This document shows positions 17,365-26,326 of a stretch of 64,000 nt of DNA, one piece after another (positions within the stretch are counted from its first letter, which is position 1; each line of letters begins with the position of its first letter). The position numbers were made by a program, and so were the translations under genes. Source of the stretch: Methanobrevibacter sp. (GTDB lineage Archaea; Methanobacteriota; Methanobacteria; Methanobacteriales; Methanobacteriaceae); NCBI RefSeq assembly GCF_017427765.1, contig NZ_JAFRSC010000032.1, positions 1 to 64,000 on the forward strand. Direction: 5' to 3'. The notes below the pieces were generated by a model, which saw nothing but the letters and a program-made list of their open reading frames with translations, had not been told where the DNA came from and did not search any database.

Positions 17365-19878
17365 ATGGGTTTTTTGAAGAATTTAAAAAAGAGCATGGGC
17401 ATATCTAAAGAAAAACAAAGACAAGAACCAGATGAAATACCTCAAAAAGAAGCTGATTTAAATACATCACATGAGACCATAAATTTTAATGATGCTCCTA
17501 AAACTGGTGATTTTAACCCGACTTCGGAAAAAGAAACTATTGAAAAAACCCCTAATTTCAAATATCTGGATGAACTGATTCATTCAGGTTTAAAGGAAAT
17601 CACTTTAGATTCTAATATTATTTTAGATGATGGTGAAGAGGAAACTTATGAAAATGGTATTTCAGTGGATGTTGAAAATCTAATTATCAATGGAAATGAT
17701 TATATAATCGATGCAAAAGAAAAGGTCCGTATTTTTAATATTGAAGCGGATAATGTTGTTTTAAAAAATATAAAATTTGAAAATGGTTTTTCAAGCTCTG
17801 ATGGATCTTATGGGAAAAACGGTGGAGCGATATGTGTTGTTAAACATCCTTTAACCATTGAAAAATGCGTATTTACAAATAATTCCGCTGGAGGTAACCA
17901 TTGCAGTGGTGGAGCTATCTTCAATATTAAAAGTGATTTAAATATATCCGGCACAGATTTCATTGACAATTATGTTTTTGAGGGTAGTGGTGGTGCAATT
18001 TATACGTCATTGGATGATGGCGGTCTTTTAACTTTAAATGATTGTAATTTTGAATCAAACCATATTAACTCTGGTCGTGGTGGTGCGGTTTATATCTATC
18101 AGGGCAGTTCTGTTTTTACAACATGCACCTTTGACAGCAATTTTACATATGAAGGCGATGGGGCAGCAGTTTATAATGATGGGGCGGATTTAACCTTGGA
18201 GGACTGTACATTTGAGAGCAATTCTGCTAAAACACCTTCCCTTGATAGTTATTACAAAGGATATGGGGCTTCTGTTTGTACAAAAGGATTTTTAAAATGT
18301 GATGAATGCGTTTTTAACAATAATTCTGCAATTGCTGCATCTGCAATCTGTAATTATGGCAGTCATGTGAAGATATTGGATTCCAGATTCGATGACAGTC
18401 AGTCACAATCAGCCAGCATGATTTTGCAGTTTGAAAAGGACGCTACATTATCTGTTGAAGATTCAAGGTTTAAAGTCACTTCTCCTAAAGAAAAGATAGT
18501 ATATGTGGCTGAGGGATTTTGTTATATAAAAAATTCAAAATTATGTTCTAATAATTCTGAAGGCAAGGCTTATGCGGTTTACAATGATGGTGGGGATGTG
18601 ACACTTGACAATGCCAGATTTTTCGATGATATCAACAATAAACTGATTTATAACAATAATACCATATGGATTTATGAAAAAGATAAATTGGAACATTTAA
18701 TTGAATCAACTTTCCACTCAAACCCTATAAAATATTTAAAACAGGGGATTGATGATGATACTAAAGGATTCACATATTTACAGGAGCTTATAAATAAAAG
18801 CATTAGTGGTGATGGTTCGATTGAACTTAAATTAACTGAGGATATCACCCTAAATGAGCAGGAAAGGTCCTTTTTTGAAGGGGGTATCGAGCTTGATGTG
18901 GACAATTTCATTATTGACGGGCAGGAACACATCATTGATGCAAAAAATTTATCTCGGGTATTTTATATTACCGCAAATAATATCACTTTAAAAAATATTG
19001 TTTTTAAAAATGGGATGTATTTCAAAAATCCTCTGGACAATTATGAAACTGGTGGAGGAGCTATTTTATCAGCACATAACACTTCATTTTCCGTAATCAA
19101 CTGTGAATTCATTGAAAACGAATCAAGAGTTTCTGGTGGTGCAATATTTAACAAAGGAGAACTAAAATCAATTAAGGACTGCAAATTCATTAAGAATAGT
19201 TCCAGACAAAACGGTACACTAAACAGCAGTAACTGTTCATTTTCCATAGACAATTGTGTTTTCCATGATAATCTGGCTATGCGGGGTGGAGGAGTGTATA
19301 CCAATAATGGTTCGGTTAATATTATTGATTCTCACTTTACAGAAAACATTGCAAAGATGCAGGGTGGAGCCGTTTTTGTTGAAAAGTCTTCATTGAATAT
19401 TAGAAAAGCAGAGTTTAAAAGAAACACTATTGATGATGGTTTGGCTGGTTCAGCGATTTATAGTGCAAATTCACCTTTAAATATTGAGGAGTCTATTTTT
19501 GAAAGAAATGTTGGATTGGGTGGAGCAATACAAATTAATGATAATAATTCGGCCAGTTATATTCGCAAATCAGATTTCATTGATAATTTGGCAAGAAGTA
19601 GTTTTTCTTATGGTACAGGTGATGCTATTCATATCATAGGTAATTTAACTGAAGATAAGTGTGTTAAACTCCTGTTTTTAGAAAATTGTACTTTTAGGGG
19701 ATACCGTCCAGTTATTATAATAAATAAGTATTGCGGTATAGATATTTCCTCTTCTGATTTTGACACTCATCATATAATAGGAAATGATGATTCTGCGGTT
19801 GTAGTTCTTCATGGAAATGATATTATTGCAGAAGAGAATATAATTGATGGTAAAGTTATTATTGATAATGAAAAATAA
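17365..19878 (+). CDS. Right-handed beta-helix repeat protein without signal peptide
   Basis: The 837-residue protein consists mostly of short beta-helix coils with recurring GGAI/GGAV(Y/F), 'CxFxxN' and 'IxNSxF' patterns, as in polymorphic outer-membrane-protein-like and parallel beta-helix repeats of archaeal surface proteins. Two halves begin alike: 'LDELIHSGLKEITLDSNIIL' (from about residue 68) and 'LQELINKSISGDGSIELKL' (from about 471), so the gene arose by internal duplication. Unlike relatives, the N-terminus (MGFLKNLKKSMGISKEKQRQ) is charged, with no signal peptide or membrane anchor. A TATA box (about 17329-17337) and AGGAG ribosome binding site are clear. The role is unknown. Confidence 0.75.
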   Translation: MGFLKNLKKSMGISKEKQRQEPDEIPQKEADLNTSHETINFNDAPKTGDFNPTSEKETIEKTPNFKYLDELIHSGLKEITLDSNIILDDGEEETYENGISVDVENLIINGNDYIIDAKEKVRIFNIEADNVVLKNIKFENGFSSSDGSYGKNGGAICVVKHPLTIEKCVFTNNSAGGNHCSGGAIFNIKSDLNISGTDFIDNYVFEGSGGAIYTSLDDGGLLTLNDCNFESNHINSGRGGAVYIYQGSSVFTTCTFDSNFTYEGDGAAVYNDGADLTLEDCTFESNSAKTPSLDSYYKGYGASVCTKGFLKCDECVFNNNSAIAASAICNYGSHVKILDSRFDDSQSQSASMILQFEKDATLSVEDSRFKVTSPKEKIVYVAEGFCYIKNSKLCSNNSEGKAYAVYNDGGDVTLDNARFFDDINNKLIYNNNTIWIYEKDKLEHLIESTFHSNPIKYLKQGIDDDTKGFTYLQELINKSISGDGSIELKLTEDITLNEQERSFFEGGIELDVDNFIIDGQEHIIDAKNLSRVFYITANNITLKNIVFKNGMYFKNPLDNYETGGGAILSAHNTSFSVINCEFIENESRVSGGAIFNKGELKSIKDCKFIKNSSRQNGTLNSSNCSFSIDNCVFHDNLAMRGGGVYTNNGSVNIIDSHFTENIAKMQGGAVFVEKSSLNIRKAEFKRNTIDDGLAGSAIYSANSPLNIEESIFERNVGLGGAIQINDNNSASYIRKSDFIDNLARSSFSYGTGDAIHIIGNLTEDKCVKLLFLENCTFRGYRPVIIINKYCGIDISSSDFDTHHIIGNDDSAVVVLHGNDIIAEENIIDGKVIIDNEK

Positions 19879-19882
19879 AATA

Positions 19883-19912
19883 AAAAAAGAAATAATGTCA
19901 TATTTCTTTTTT
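19883..19912 (+). terminator. Terminator hairpin after the beta-helix gene
   Basis: AAAAAAGAAATA (19883-19894) pairs perfectly with TATTTCTTTTTT (19901-19912) over a 6-nt loop, four bases after the stop codon. The T-rich right arm ends the transcript. The right arm is also the beginning of the dispersed IS-end repeat described next. Confidence 0.55.
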
Positions 19913-19962
19913 AACATTTTTGTGCAAGAATTCTCTGGCTTCTTTATGCCGGAGATGAATTG
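19903..19962 (+). repeat. Solo IS200/IS605-like right end, copy A
   Basis: About 60 bp nearly identical to 31503-31567. It shares the T-run, AACATTTTTGTGCAAGAATT, and a hairpin CTCTGGC/GCCGGAG (19933-19939 with 19948-19954) like the right-end hairpin of the complete tnpB element at 21472-21493. The expected TTCAA end is damaged (reads ATGAATTG). It looks like a decayed element end left just upstream of the complete element. Confidence 0.6.
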
Positions 19963-20210
19963 CACTTTGAGGGGGTATTATAATTTTTTTTCATTAAAAA
20001 ATTATTACTTTTCAAATGCTCTCTTGGATAATCTCTTTTTATTGTAAGTGTATATACTTATAGTTATAGAAAAGAACAGTTATTTTAGTTCCTTTGGGTA
20101 AAAATGCAGGTTCTTTTTATGGGATCCTAAATGTATTTTTTTAGGGAGGATATGATGATGATTGTTTTTTCTTTGTCTAAAAAAATTAATTTGTGTGGAT
20201 TTTGAGTTTT
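19963..20210. other. Left flank of the tnpB element
   Basis: There is no gene here. It should contain the left end of the IS. A small imperfect palindrome TAAGT...ACTTA lies near 20044-20060, and a purine-rich GGGAGGAT near 20142-20150 precedes tnpB. I cannot fix the left boundary of the element. Confidence 0.35.
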
Positions 20211-21467
20211 ATGGTTGATAAGAGTTTTATTTTGACTGATAAAATTGAATTTGTTCCTGATAAGGATTTAGAAAGGGCATTAAATTTCAATTTGCGTGCC
20301 ACAGGTTATGTATTCAATAAAACATTGGAATACAGTATTTACCGTGAAAACCTAGTCAAAGAATTCAATATTGGCAACCAATTTAAAGTAAATCGCAGTT
20401 ACACACAAAAAATCATTAAACATCTAATAAAACGCAAACCTTTTTTGAAAAAAGCAGATTCCACATGCCTTCAAGCATCTACAGACCGTTTAATCAAAGC
20501 ACATGATGGATACAACGATGGCAGAACTGGATTTCCTAAGTTCAAATCACTTAAAAAAAATCCAGTACGATCCATCACACTTAGAAACAACGAATACTCA
20601 ACCAAAGATGGTATTAAAGGTACTATCAGGTGGGAGGATAATCGATTAAGGTTAAACAAACTCGGATATCTTGAAGTCAAATATAAACGGGATATTGATG
20701 GTAAAATCAAAGAAGCAACACTTTTAAAAGAAAATGGCAGATGGTTTGTTTGCATAATTTATGAAATGGAAAAAATACAACCAAAAGACAAGTTCACCAA
20801 CCATGGTTTATATGTGGGTATTGATGTGGGATTAACAGACTTTTTAACATTTTCCAACGGCAAAACCGTCCCCAAACCTGACTTAAAAAGAATAAATGGC
20901 AGAATACAATCTTATCAGCAAAAACTGTCCAGGCAAAAAGAAGGGGGATCCAACTGGAAAAAAACACTAAAAAAACTCCACAAATGGATAACCAAGAAAA
21001 ACAACGTAGTACTGGACTATTACCATAAAATATCCTACAATATAGTCAAACACTGCCAATTCATAGCCATGGAAACATTAAATATACGCGGAATGATTAA
21101 AAGTAATTTAAGTCGCAGCATTCATGAAATAGGATGGGGAAAACTCATAGAAATGATACGATACAAAGCCAAATGGTATGGACGTGAATTCATACAAATT
21201 GATAGATGGTTTCCTTCCAGTAAAAAATGCAATGTTTGCGGTGAAATAAATCACAATTTAGGTCGTGGAGAAAGAAAATGGGAATGTCCACATTGTCACA
21301 CTGTACATAAAAGGGATGTTAATGCGGCTAAAAATATTTTAGACGAAGGTTTACGGGCCACTGGTTCAATGGTCCTATGCTTAGTAGATTTCATGCCTAT
21401 TGGTCAAGGCAAATTCATATATTCATATAAATGGAAATGTTTTGACGAAACAATAGGCATGGCCTAA
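20211..21467 (+). CDS. tnpB: TnpB-type RNA-guided nuclease, complete
   Basis: All three RuvC-type catalytic acidic residues are present: D205 (YVGIDVGLTDF), E288 (IAMETLNIRGM) and D369 (HKRDVNAAKNIL). A zinc ribbon (CNVC...CPHC) sits before the last. The N-terminal wedge/REC-like part is present too, so this is a potentially active nuclease of about 418 residues. I prefer ATG 20211 (MVDKSFILTDKIEFVPD) to the upstream in-frame GTG at 20193. No tnpA is next to it, so it is a tnpB-only element. It is not closely identical to the partial copy at the window start, so these are two related elements. The last 50 residues overlap the RNA scaffold. Confidence 0.92.
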   Translation: MVDKSFILTDKIEFVPDKDLERALNFNLRATGYVFNKTLEYSIYRENLVKEFNIGNQFKVNRSYTQKIIKHLIKRKPFLKKADSTCLQASTDRLIKAHDGYNDGRTGFPKFKSLKKNPVRSITLRNNEYSTKDGIKGTIRWEDNRLRLNKLGYLEVKYKRDIDGKIKEATLLKENGRWFVCIIYEMEKIQPKDKFTNHGLYVGIDVGLTDFLTFSNGKTVPKPDLKRINGRIQSYQQKLSRQKEGGSNWKKTLKKLHKWITKKNNVVLDYYHKISYNIVKHCQFIAMETLNIRGMIKSNLSRSIHEIGWGKLIEMIRYKAKWYGREFIQIDRWFPSSKKCNVCGEINHNLGRGERKWECPHCHTVHKRDVNAAKNILDEGLRATGSMVLCLVDFMPIGQGKFIYSYKWKCFDETIGMA

Positions 21468-21501
21468 GAATCTCCAGCTTCTTAAAGCCGGAGAGGTTCA
21501 A
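21355..21501 (+). ncRNA. Putative omega RNA scaffold and right end of tnpB copy 2
   Basis: Stems in the 3' part of tnpB: GGGCCA/TGGTCC (21355-21360 with 21370-21375); ATGCCTATTG/CAATAGGCAT (21393-21402 with 21451-21460, perfect 10 bp), continued inside by GTCAA/TTGAC (21403-21407 with 21442-21446); and the terminal hairpin CTCCAGCTT/AAGCCGGAG (21472-21480 with 21485-21493, one mismatch). The end is TTCAA (21497-21501). By family analogy this region is processed to the guide RNA, and the guide would start near 21502 inside mtxX. Confidence 0.6.
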
Positions 21502-22211
21502 AGGTTGGCTAATTTGTATGCAAATTTTATACTTCTAAGATATCCTTCAATGGTCTGGTCTCGGCTTGTATCGATGTATATTCCATTGATTCCAAAGGTT
21601 ATCGCTCCACAGCTAGGCCATGAATTAACTAAAATAAGTGTTCTAAATATTATATTTCCTATGATTCCGTCAGGTGCGATAATAACGTTACAGTTGTTTT
21701 TTAAGGCCTGTTCTATAAGAATATAATAGTTTTTTACTTCAAAATCAGTATTTTCTTTAATTAATTGAGTTAATTTTTCACTTTCGTCTATAGATTTGGA
21801 AATCTTTTCGCTTCTGCCGTAATCGCCTTTCCTGCCGTCTGCAAGAACAGCAATTTTAGGTTCTTTTGACAGTTTTTTTAGAAATTCTGCGCAGTTTACG
21901 GCAATTTCTAATTTTTCATCGACAGTTGTACCTTCATCAATTCCTACAGGTGTCAATAAGAATTCTTTTCCATCTCCATTCACGTAAGTTGCTCTTGAGA
22001 TGTTTGGGAAATGTTTTTTGACATTTTTTATAACATTTGATGCAGGAAGAGATCCTCTAACAACAGCATCGATTTCATTATCTAGAATTGCTTTTGCCAA
22101 ATCTTCATCGTTATCAATGTAAATTATTTTTGCATCATGATTCTTTTCGAAAAGTTCGATGGCTTTTGAAATATTTTGATTTTTTCCAATTCCTATAGCG
22201 ATTTTTTTCAT
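21498..22211 (-). CDS. mtxX: Methanogenesis marker protein 4, MtxX
   Basis: The 237-residue protein matches the MtxX/Mmp4 family (phosphotransacetylase/methyltransferase-related): 'VVRGSLPASNVIKNVKKHFP', 'LTPVGIDEGTTVDEKLEIA', 'VLADGRKGDYGRSEKI', 'IAPDGIIGNIIFRTLILVNSWPSCGAI'. Its exact reaction is not known; the family is nearly restricted to methanogens. The stop codon TGA (21500-21498 on the minus strand) is formed by the TTCAA end of the inserted tnpB element. The natural C-terminus may therefore have been slightly changed, although the last residues 'FAYKLANL' look like a plausible end. Confidence 0.88.
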   Translation of the reverse strand: MKKIAIGIGKNQNISKAIELFEKNHDAKIIYIDNDEDLAKAILDNEIDAVVRGSLPASNVIKNVKKHFPNISRATYVNGDGKEFLLTPVGIDEGTTVDEKLEIAVNCAEFLKKLSKEPKIAVLADGRKGDYGRSEKISKSIDESEKLTQLIKENTDFEVKNYYILIEQALKNNCNVIIAPDGIIGNIIFRTLILVNSWPSCGAITFGINGIYIDTSRDQTIEGYLRSIKFAYKLANL

Positions 22212-22346
22212 TGTTTATTATATATCCTATTTTTATTTAATTAATTTTTTCTTTATTAATAATTTATAATTGGTATATAAAAATGTTCAAAAAATAAGAT
22301 ATTTCATACATAACCTTTTTAATAAATGTGAAAATAATATTATACT

Positions 22347-22607
22347 ATGAACAATGATGAGATTTTTGAATTGGTTGGCTATATATTGGCTTCAGATTAT
22401 AGAACCCGTATATTAAAAAATATTGGTGAAGATATAAAAATCCCATCTGCAATTTCTCAAGAACTTGATTTGAGAACTAATCATGTTTCTAATGTATTAA
22501 AAGATTTAAAAGATAAAAAATTAGTAGTTTGTTTAAATGAAAGAGCTAGGAAAGGTAGATTATATAAGAATACTGATTTGGCTTTGGAAGTATTGAAATA
22601 TATTTAA
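22347..22607 (+). CDS. Winged helix-turn-helix transcription regulator
   Basis: The 86-residue single-domain protein has an ArsR/MarR-like winged helix: 'ASDYRTRILKNIG', recognition region 'AISQELDLRTNHVSNVLKDLKDKKLV', and wing 'ARKGRLYKNT'. It has no ligand domain and no cysteines of a metal sensor. No ribosome binding site is seen, and AT-rich TATA-like sequence is about 25-30 bp upstream, so it is probably leaderless. It is divergent from mtxX and convergent with cpgS. The targets are unknown. Confidence 0.8.
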   Translation: MNNDEIFELVGYILASDYRTRILKNIGEDIKIPSAISQELDLRTNHVSNVLKDLKDKKLVVCLNERARKGRLYKNTDLALEVLKYI

Positions 22608-22637
22608 AACTAAACAATAAATCATTAAAAATAGAAA

Positions 22638-24017
22638 TTATGATGATTTGTTAAAATCATCAATTGCAGAATCAACTAGTTTTATAACGGATTCACTTAA
22701 AGATGGGTATGTATCATTAACAGGTACTGGAATGTTGTCACAATAGACAACTTCAAGGCCTGCTGATAATGCATCTTTTGTTGCAACATCTACAGCAGCT
22801 GCCTTAAGCTCTGTAAGCATTACGTCCGCTTGTGCCATATGTTTTTCAAGGTCCTTGCGCAGTAACGGTCTGTTTGACAGATGTGATGTTGTAGCGATTA
22901 TTTCGCAGTTGTAATTGTCTTCAAGATACTCAATTAGTTTATCTTTTACATCTTCAGGTGCAGTTGTTGCAAAAAGAACTTTTTTATTGGAAATGTCTGA
23001 TAACGGTTTTGGCCTGAATACTGTTGAAATAATAGTCGCATCAGGATTAATTTCACCTATAAATTCTTCTATTTTTTTCATTTTTTCATCAGAACACATT
23101 GGCTCTTCACACATTGTTAATATTACAAGATCGCCAAGTCCTATTCTGTAAGGTCCAAAATAAGTTGTTAAGTTTTCAATAGGCTGGTTTGCTCCGATAA
23201 GTGATATTTTTTTGTTTGTTTTGATTGGTGGAATTGCCGCACCGCTTCCTTCAAATATTGCAAATTTGGCATCGACTTCATTTGCAAGCTGTGCGCCTTT
23301 TTTCATATTTGTAAGAAATACTTCGCCGGCCATTCCGCCTCCGCAGCGTCTGCATCCTATGGTGAGAATTCTGCTCATAAGCGCATCTTCCCAATGGTCA
23401 CTTGCTGCGTGAACGCCTTTTTCTGATTGTTCAAGTAAAAATTCAGCATTAATTTCCAGTTCTTCACCATGTACTATTTCAGGTTCTTCAGGACCGCCTC
23501 TGCCCATTGCAATAACGCATGGTTCGTAACCGTTTTTATCAATTAACCTAGCAACAAATCCTGAAACTGCAGTTTTTCCGATACGTTTTCCGGTTCCAAG
23601 TATTGTAATTGAAGGTTTTTTCATCACATCGTACTGTGAAGTAGGTTCGAATTTAAAGTCCGGTCCTTCATAGCTTATTCCTTCATTTAAAACTTTGCAT
23701 GCTATTTTAAATCTTTTCGGATAGTCCAGTATTGGTTCATCACTTAAATCCATTACTGTATCGACATCAAATTCTCTAATCATATCAACAATCAGGTCAT
23801 ATGGAATGTCCTTGTCTTTTGCAAATTTCACGGGAACTCCGAGTTTTTCGGTGTAAGAGTCTTCTGAATCGTCTCTTAACTTTTCAGTTCCTCCAATAAA
23901 AACAGCACACACAATATCGATGTGTTCCAAATTATTTAATGTGTCTATTGCTTCTTTTGTGACTGGCAGGTAGTGTTCACCATCAACCAAACAAAGCATT
24001 TTGTTAAGGGCTTTCAT
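22638..24017 (-). CDS. cpgS: Cyclic 2,3-diphosphoglycerate synthetase
   Basis: The 459-residue protein has the N-terminal '[19 protein letters not shown]' and the nucleotide-binding loop '[23 protein letters not shown]' (about residues 133-155), both typical of archaeal cPGS. The enzyme closes 2,3-diphosphoglycerate into the cyclic form, a compatible solute and phosphate store in Methanobacteriales. It is monocistronic, convergent with the HTH gene and divergent from the UPF0280 gene across 45 bp. Confidence 0.92.
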   Translation of the reverse strand: MKALNKMLCLVDGEHYLPVTKEAIDTLNNLEHIDIVCAVFIGGTEKLRDDSEDSYTEKLGVPVKFAKDKDIPYDLIVDMIREFDVDTVMDLSDEPILDYPKRFKIACKVLNEGISYEGPDFKFEPTSQYDVMKKPSITILGTGKRIGKTAVSGFVARLIDKNGYEPCVIAMGRGGPEEPEIVHGEELEINAEFLLEQSEKGVHAASDHWEDALMSRILTIGCRRCGGGMAGEVFLTNMKKGAQLANEVDAKFAIFEGSGAAIPPIKTNKKISLIGANQPIENLTTYFGPYRIGLGDLVILTMCEEPMCSDEKMKKIEEFIGEINPDATIISTVFRPKPLSDISNKKVLFATTAPEDVKDKLIEYLEDNYNCEIIATTSHLSNRPLLRKDLEKHMAQADVMLTELKAAAVDVATKDALSAGLEVVYCDNIPVPVNDTYPSLSESVIKLVDSAIDDFNKSS

Positions 24018-24062
24018 AATGTTTAATATAGTTTTTATATTTAATAAGTTAAATTATAAAAT

Positions 24063-24779
24063 ATGAATTTTCAGCAGATTGATTTGGATGAAACTCATAT
24101 TAGATTAACGACCGACCTGCCTAATCATGATTTGAAAAGATTTATTTTTAACATTAGACGGGATTTAAAAAATTACATTCTTAAAAACAAAGAGTTTTCA
24201 CTTGCTTTGGAGCCTTTAGAAATGCCTGAAATGGAACTTGCATCTATTGTTTTTAAAATGTATGAGTCATCTGCCAAGGCTGATGTGGGGCCAATGGCAT
24301 GTGTTGCGGGAACGATTTCTGAGATGTCTCTTGAGTATCTGATAAACAATGGTTCTAATTATTCAATTGTTGAAAATGGTGGAGATATTTCTCTTGTTAA
24401 TGACAAAAAGGTTTTATGCGGAATCTATTCAAATAATGAGATTTTAGGTAATAATATTGCATTTGAAATTAAATCCAGAAAAAAACCTTTGGGAATTTGC
24501 ACATCCTCAGCAAAAATTGGTCATTCCATTAGTTTCGGTCAATCCGACAGTGTTACGGTAATCGGTGAGTCTTCATCCGTTTGCGATGGGCTTGCAACAA
24601 GGATTGCCAATGATGTGGTTGGAGATACAAGTGAAGATAAGGTTTCGAATGCTCTTGAGTGCTGTGAAAATTTCAGGCAATACTTTTATGGTGTTCTGAT
24701 TGTTTGTGATGAAAATGTGGGAACTATTGGAAAGCTTCCCAGAATTGTTGAAAGTGAAGAGTTCACTATAAAGCTTTAA
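24063..24779 (+). CDS. UPF0280 family protein (ApbE-related fold)
   Basis: The 238-residue protein has the family motif '[15 protein letters not shown]' (about residues 75-90), '[12 protein letters not shown]', and '[23 protein letters not shown]'. These resemble the flavin-transferase ApbE fold. The family is found in methanogens and its exact role is unknown. The ATG has no ribosome binding site and lies about 25-30 bp after a TATA-like stretch shared with divergent cpgS. Confidence 0.85.
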   Translation: MNFQQIDLDETHIRLTTDLPNHDLKRFIFNIRRDLKNYILKNKEFSLALEPLEMPEMELASIVFKMYESSAKADVGPMACVAGTISEMSLEYLINNGSNYSIVENGGDISLVNDKKVLCGIYSNNEILGNNIAFEIKSRKKPLGICTSSAKIGHSISFGQSDSVTVIGESSSVCDGLATRIANDVVGDTSEDKVSNALECCENFRQYFYGVLIVCDENVGTIGKLPRIVESEEFTIKL

Positions 24780-25035
24780 CTTTAAACATCGAAATATTTG
24801 AAAGATGTTAATTTAAAATAAGGATTCATCTAAAAAACATCATTTTAATTATTCAATTATTGATTGTCAATAGTTTCCAATAGAAAAATATATAGATTAT
24901 TTTGTAACATGTATCTGTAAGTGGTAAGTTTAAATATTGTCGTCAAAATTAAACATAAGTTTAAAAAATAATTAAATTAAATTGAATTATAAAATTTTGT
25001 TATGTATTTTTGATGCAAAATTTAAATATGATTAG
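24780..25035. other. Intergenic stretch before the UPF0058 gene
   Basis: Part of a 329-bp gene-free gap. It is AT-rich, with a TATA-like TTTAAATA (25021-25028) at its end that should direct the UPF0058 gene. I see no reading frame worth noting in the first 240 bp. Confidence 0.4.
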
Positions 25036-25054
25036 TATACAATATTATTGTATA
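25036..25054 (+). promoter_or_regulatory. 19-bp palindrome at the UPF0058 start of transcription
   Basis: TATACAATATTATTGTATA is a perfect palindrome around one central base, placed 8 bp after a TATA-like box (25021-25028), so it covers the expected transcription start. The position suits a repressor site. The regulator is unknown. Confidence 0.45.
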
Positions 25055-25072
25055 GAATAGGGAGTTAAATTT

Positions 25073-25094
25073 TTAACTAAATAAAATTAGTTAA
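25073..25094 (+). promoter_or_regulatory. Leader hairpin before the UPF0058 gene
   Basis: TTAACTAA (25073-25080) and TTAGTTAA (25087-25094) are perfectly complementary with a 6-nt loop, 15 bp before ATG 25109. It is transcribed as part of the leader and may tune translation, or form a second protein site. Confidence 0.4.
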
Positions 25095-25108
25095 TGGGTT
25101 AGATATCT

Positions 25109-25396
25109 ATGTACAAAGACGAAATGATTCAATTACATCAATTTTTAGTATACGTTTTAAAATATTTAGCGGAAGATGACCAGATTACCAACGATTGCAG
25201 TGAGTATATCACCCTGAAAATAAGTCCTCATCATATTCATAAGACAAAAGCAGAACATAAGCATGCTATTTTTGTTTTGTGTAAAATTATTTCTCAGGTA
25301 ATAGCAGACAAAGAAAACGATTCTATTCCTGAAAATGTTCGCAATTCCCTATCAGATTTAGTAACAAGATCTGAAAATGAAATCAATGCGAAATAA
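25109..25396 (+). CDS. UPF0058 family protein
   Basis: The 95-residue protein starts 'MYKDEMIQLHQFLVYVLKYLAED' and has the histidine-rich 'LKISPHHIHKTKAEHKHAIFVLCKII', as in the archaeal UPF0058 family of small helical proteins. The conserved His residues suggest metal binding, but the function is unknown. It stands alone behind an unusual leader with two palindromes, and is followed by a 147-bp AT-rich gap before comA. Confidence 0.8.
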   Translation: MYKDEMIQLHQFLVYVLKYLAEDDQITNDCSEYITLKISPHHIHKTKAEHKHAIFVLCKIISQVIADKENDSIPENVRNSLSDLVTRSENEINAK

Positions 25397-25543
25397 TTCA
25401 TTTCTTTTTTTAATTAATTTATACTATATGTTATTTTATTTTAATCAATTGTAATCCTCTCTTATTTTTCTAATTCTTAATAAGATTTAAATACTTTATT
25501 TTTAAATTAATAATTAAAAATTAAACTTTACTTGTGTGATATT

Positions 25544-26314
25544 TTGAAATCATTTGAATTTTTATCTAAAAAAAGAGAGAAAAAACCTAGAAATTGCGGA
25601 ATTACCATGGTTTTAGACAAGGGTTTGGGCCTTGAGACAGCAGGCAGTTTAATGGATATTTCAGGAGAATATGTTGATTATCTTAAGTTTGGATGGGGGA
25701 CATCCATTGTCCATGAACAGGACATCATCAAAGCAAAAGTTGAAATGTATAAATCTCATGACATTACTCCATACACTGGAGGAACATTATTCGAGCTGGC
25801 TTACATGAACGGAAAACTGGATGAATTTTTCAAAGAAGCCCATTATTTAGGTTTTCCTGCAATTGAAATATCAGACGGCTCAACCAATATTTCTCATGAA
25901 GATAAATTGGAATGCATTAGAAAAGCTAAAGATGACGGATTTGAAGTATTGTCTGAAGTCGGAAAAAAAGACCCTGTATTGGATAAGGAATTAACTCTGG
26001 ATGAGAGAATTAAACAGATGCAGGATGAGCTTGATGCAGGTTCATCATTAATAATTGTTGAGGCAAGAGAAGGCGGAAAAAACATAGGTATTTTTGACAG
26101 CGCAGGCAAGGCAAAGGAAGATGAAATAGATTATATTCTAGATAAGATTGATGGAAATAAAATTCTTTGGGAAGCGCCAAATAAGGACCAGCAGGTATTT
26201 TTCATACTTAAGCTTGGAAATACCGTTAATTTAGGAAATGTCTCAAGTGATGATATAACTTCTCTTGAAACCTTAAGAAGGGGTTTAAGAGGAGATACTC
26301 TAGGAAAACTTTAG
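25544..26314 (+). CDS. comA: Phosphosulfolactate synthase
   Basis: It adds sulfite to phosphoenolpyruvate to give phosphosulfolactate, the first step of the PEP route to coenzyme M. Motifs: 'PRNCGITMVLDKGLGLETAGSLMDISGEYVDYLKFGWGTS', 'KVEMYKSHDITPYTGGTLFE', 'GFPAIEISDGS', 'IIVEAREGGKNIGIFD'. I favour the TTG start at 25544 (MKSFEFLSKK) after GTGAT; another TTG at 25532 adds four residues. It is the first gene of the run comA, marker-16-like, hdrC, hdrB, hdrA, with 12 nt to the next gene, so it is very probably co-transcribed. Confidence 0.94.
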   Translation: MKSFEFLSKKREKKPRNCGITMVLDKGLGLETAGSLMDISGEYVDYLKFGWGTSIVHEQDIIKAKVEMYKSHDITPYTGGTLFELAYMNGKLDEFFKEAHYLGFPAIEISDGSTNISHEDKLECIRKAKDDGFEVLSEVGKKDPVLDKELTLDERIKQMQDELDAGSSLIIVEAREGGKNIGIFDSAGKAKEDEIDYILDKIDGNKILWEAPNKDQQVFFILKLGNTVNLGNVSSDDITSLETLRRGLRGDTLGKL

Positions 26315-26326
26315 GGAAGTTTTAAA

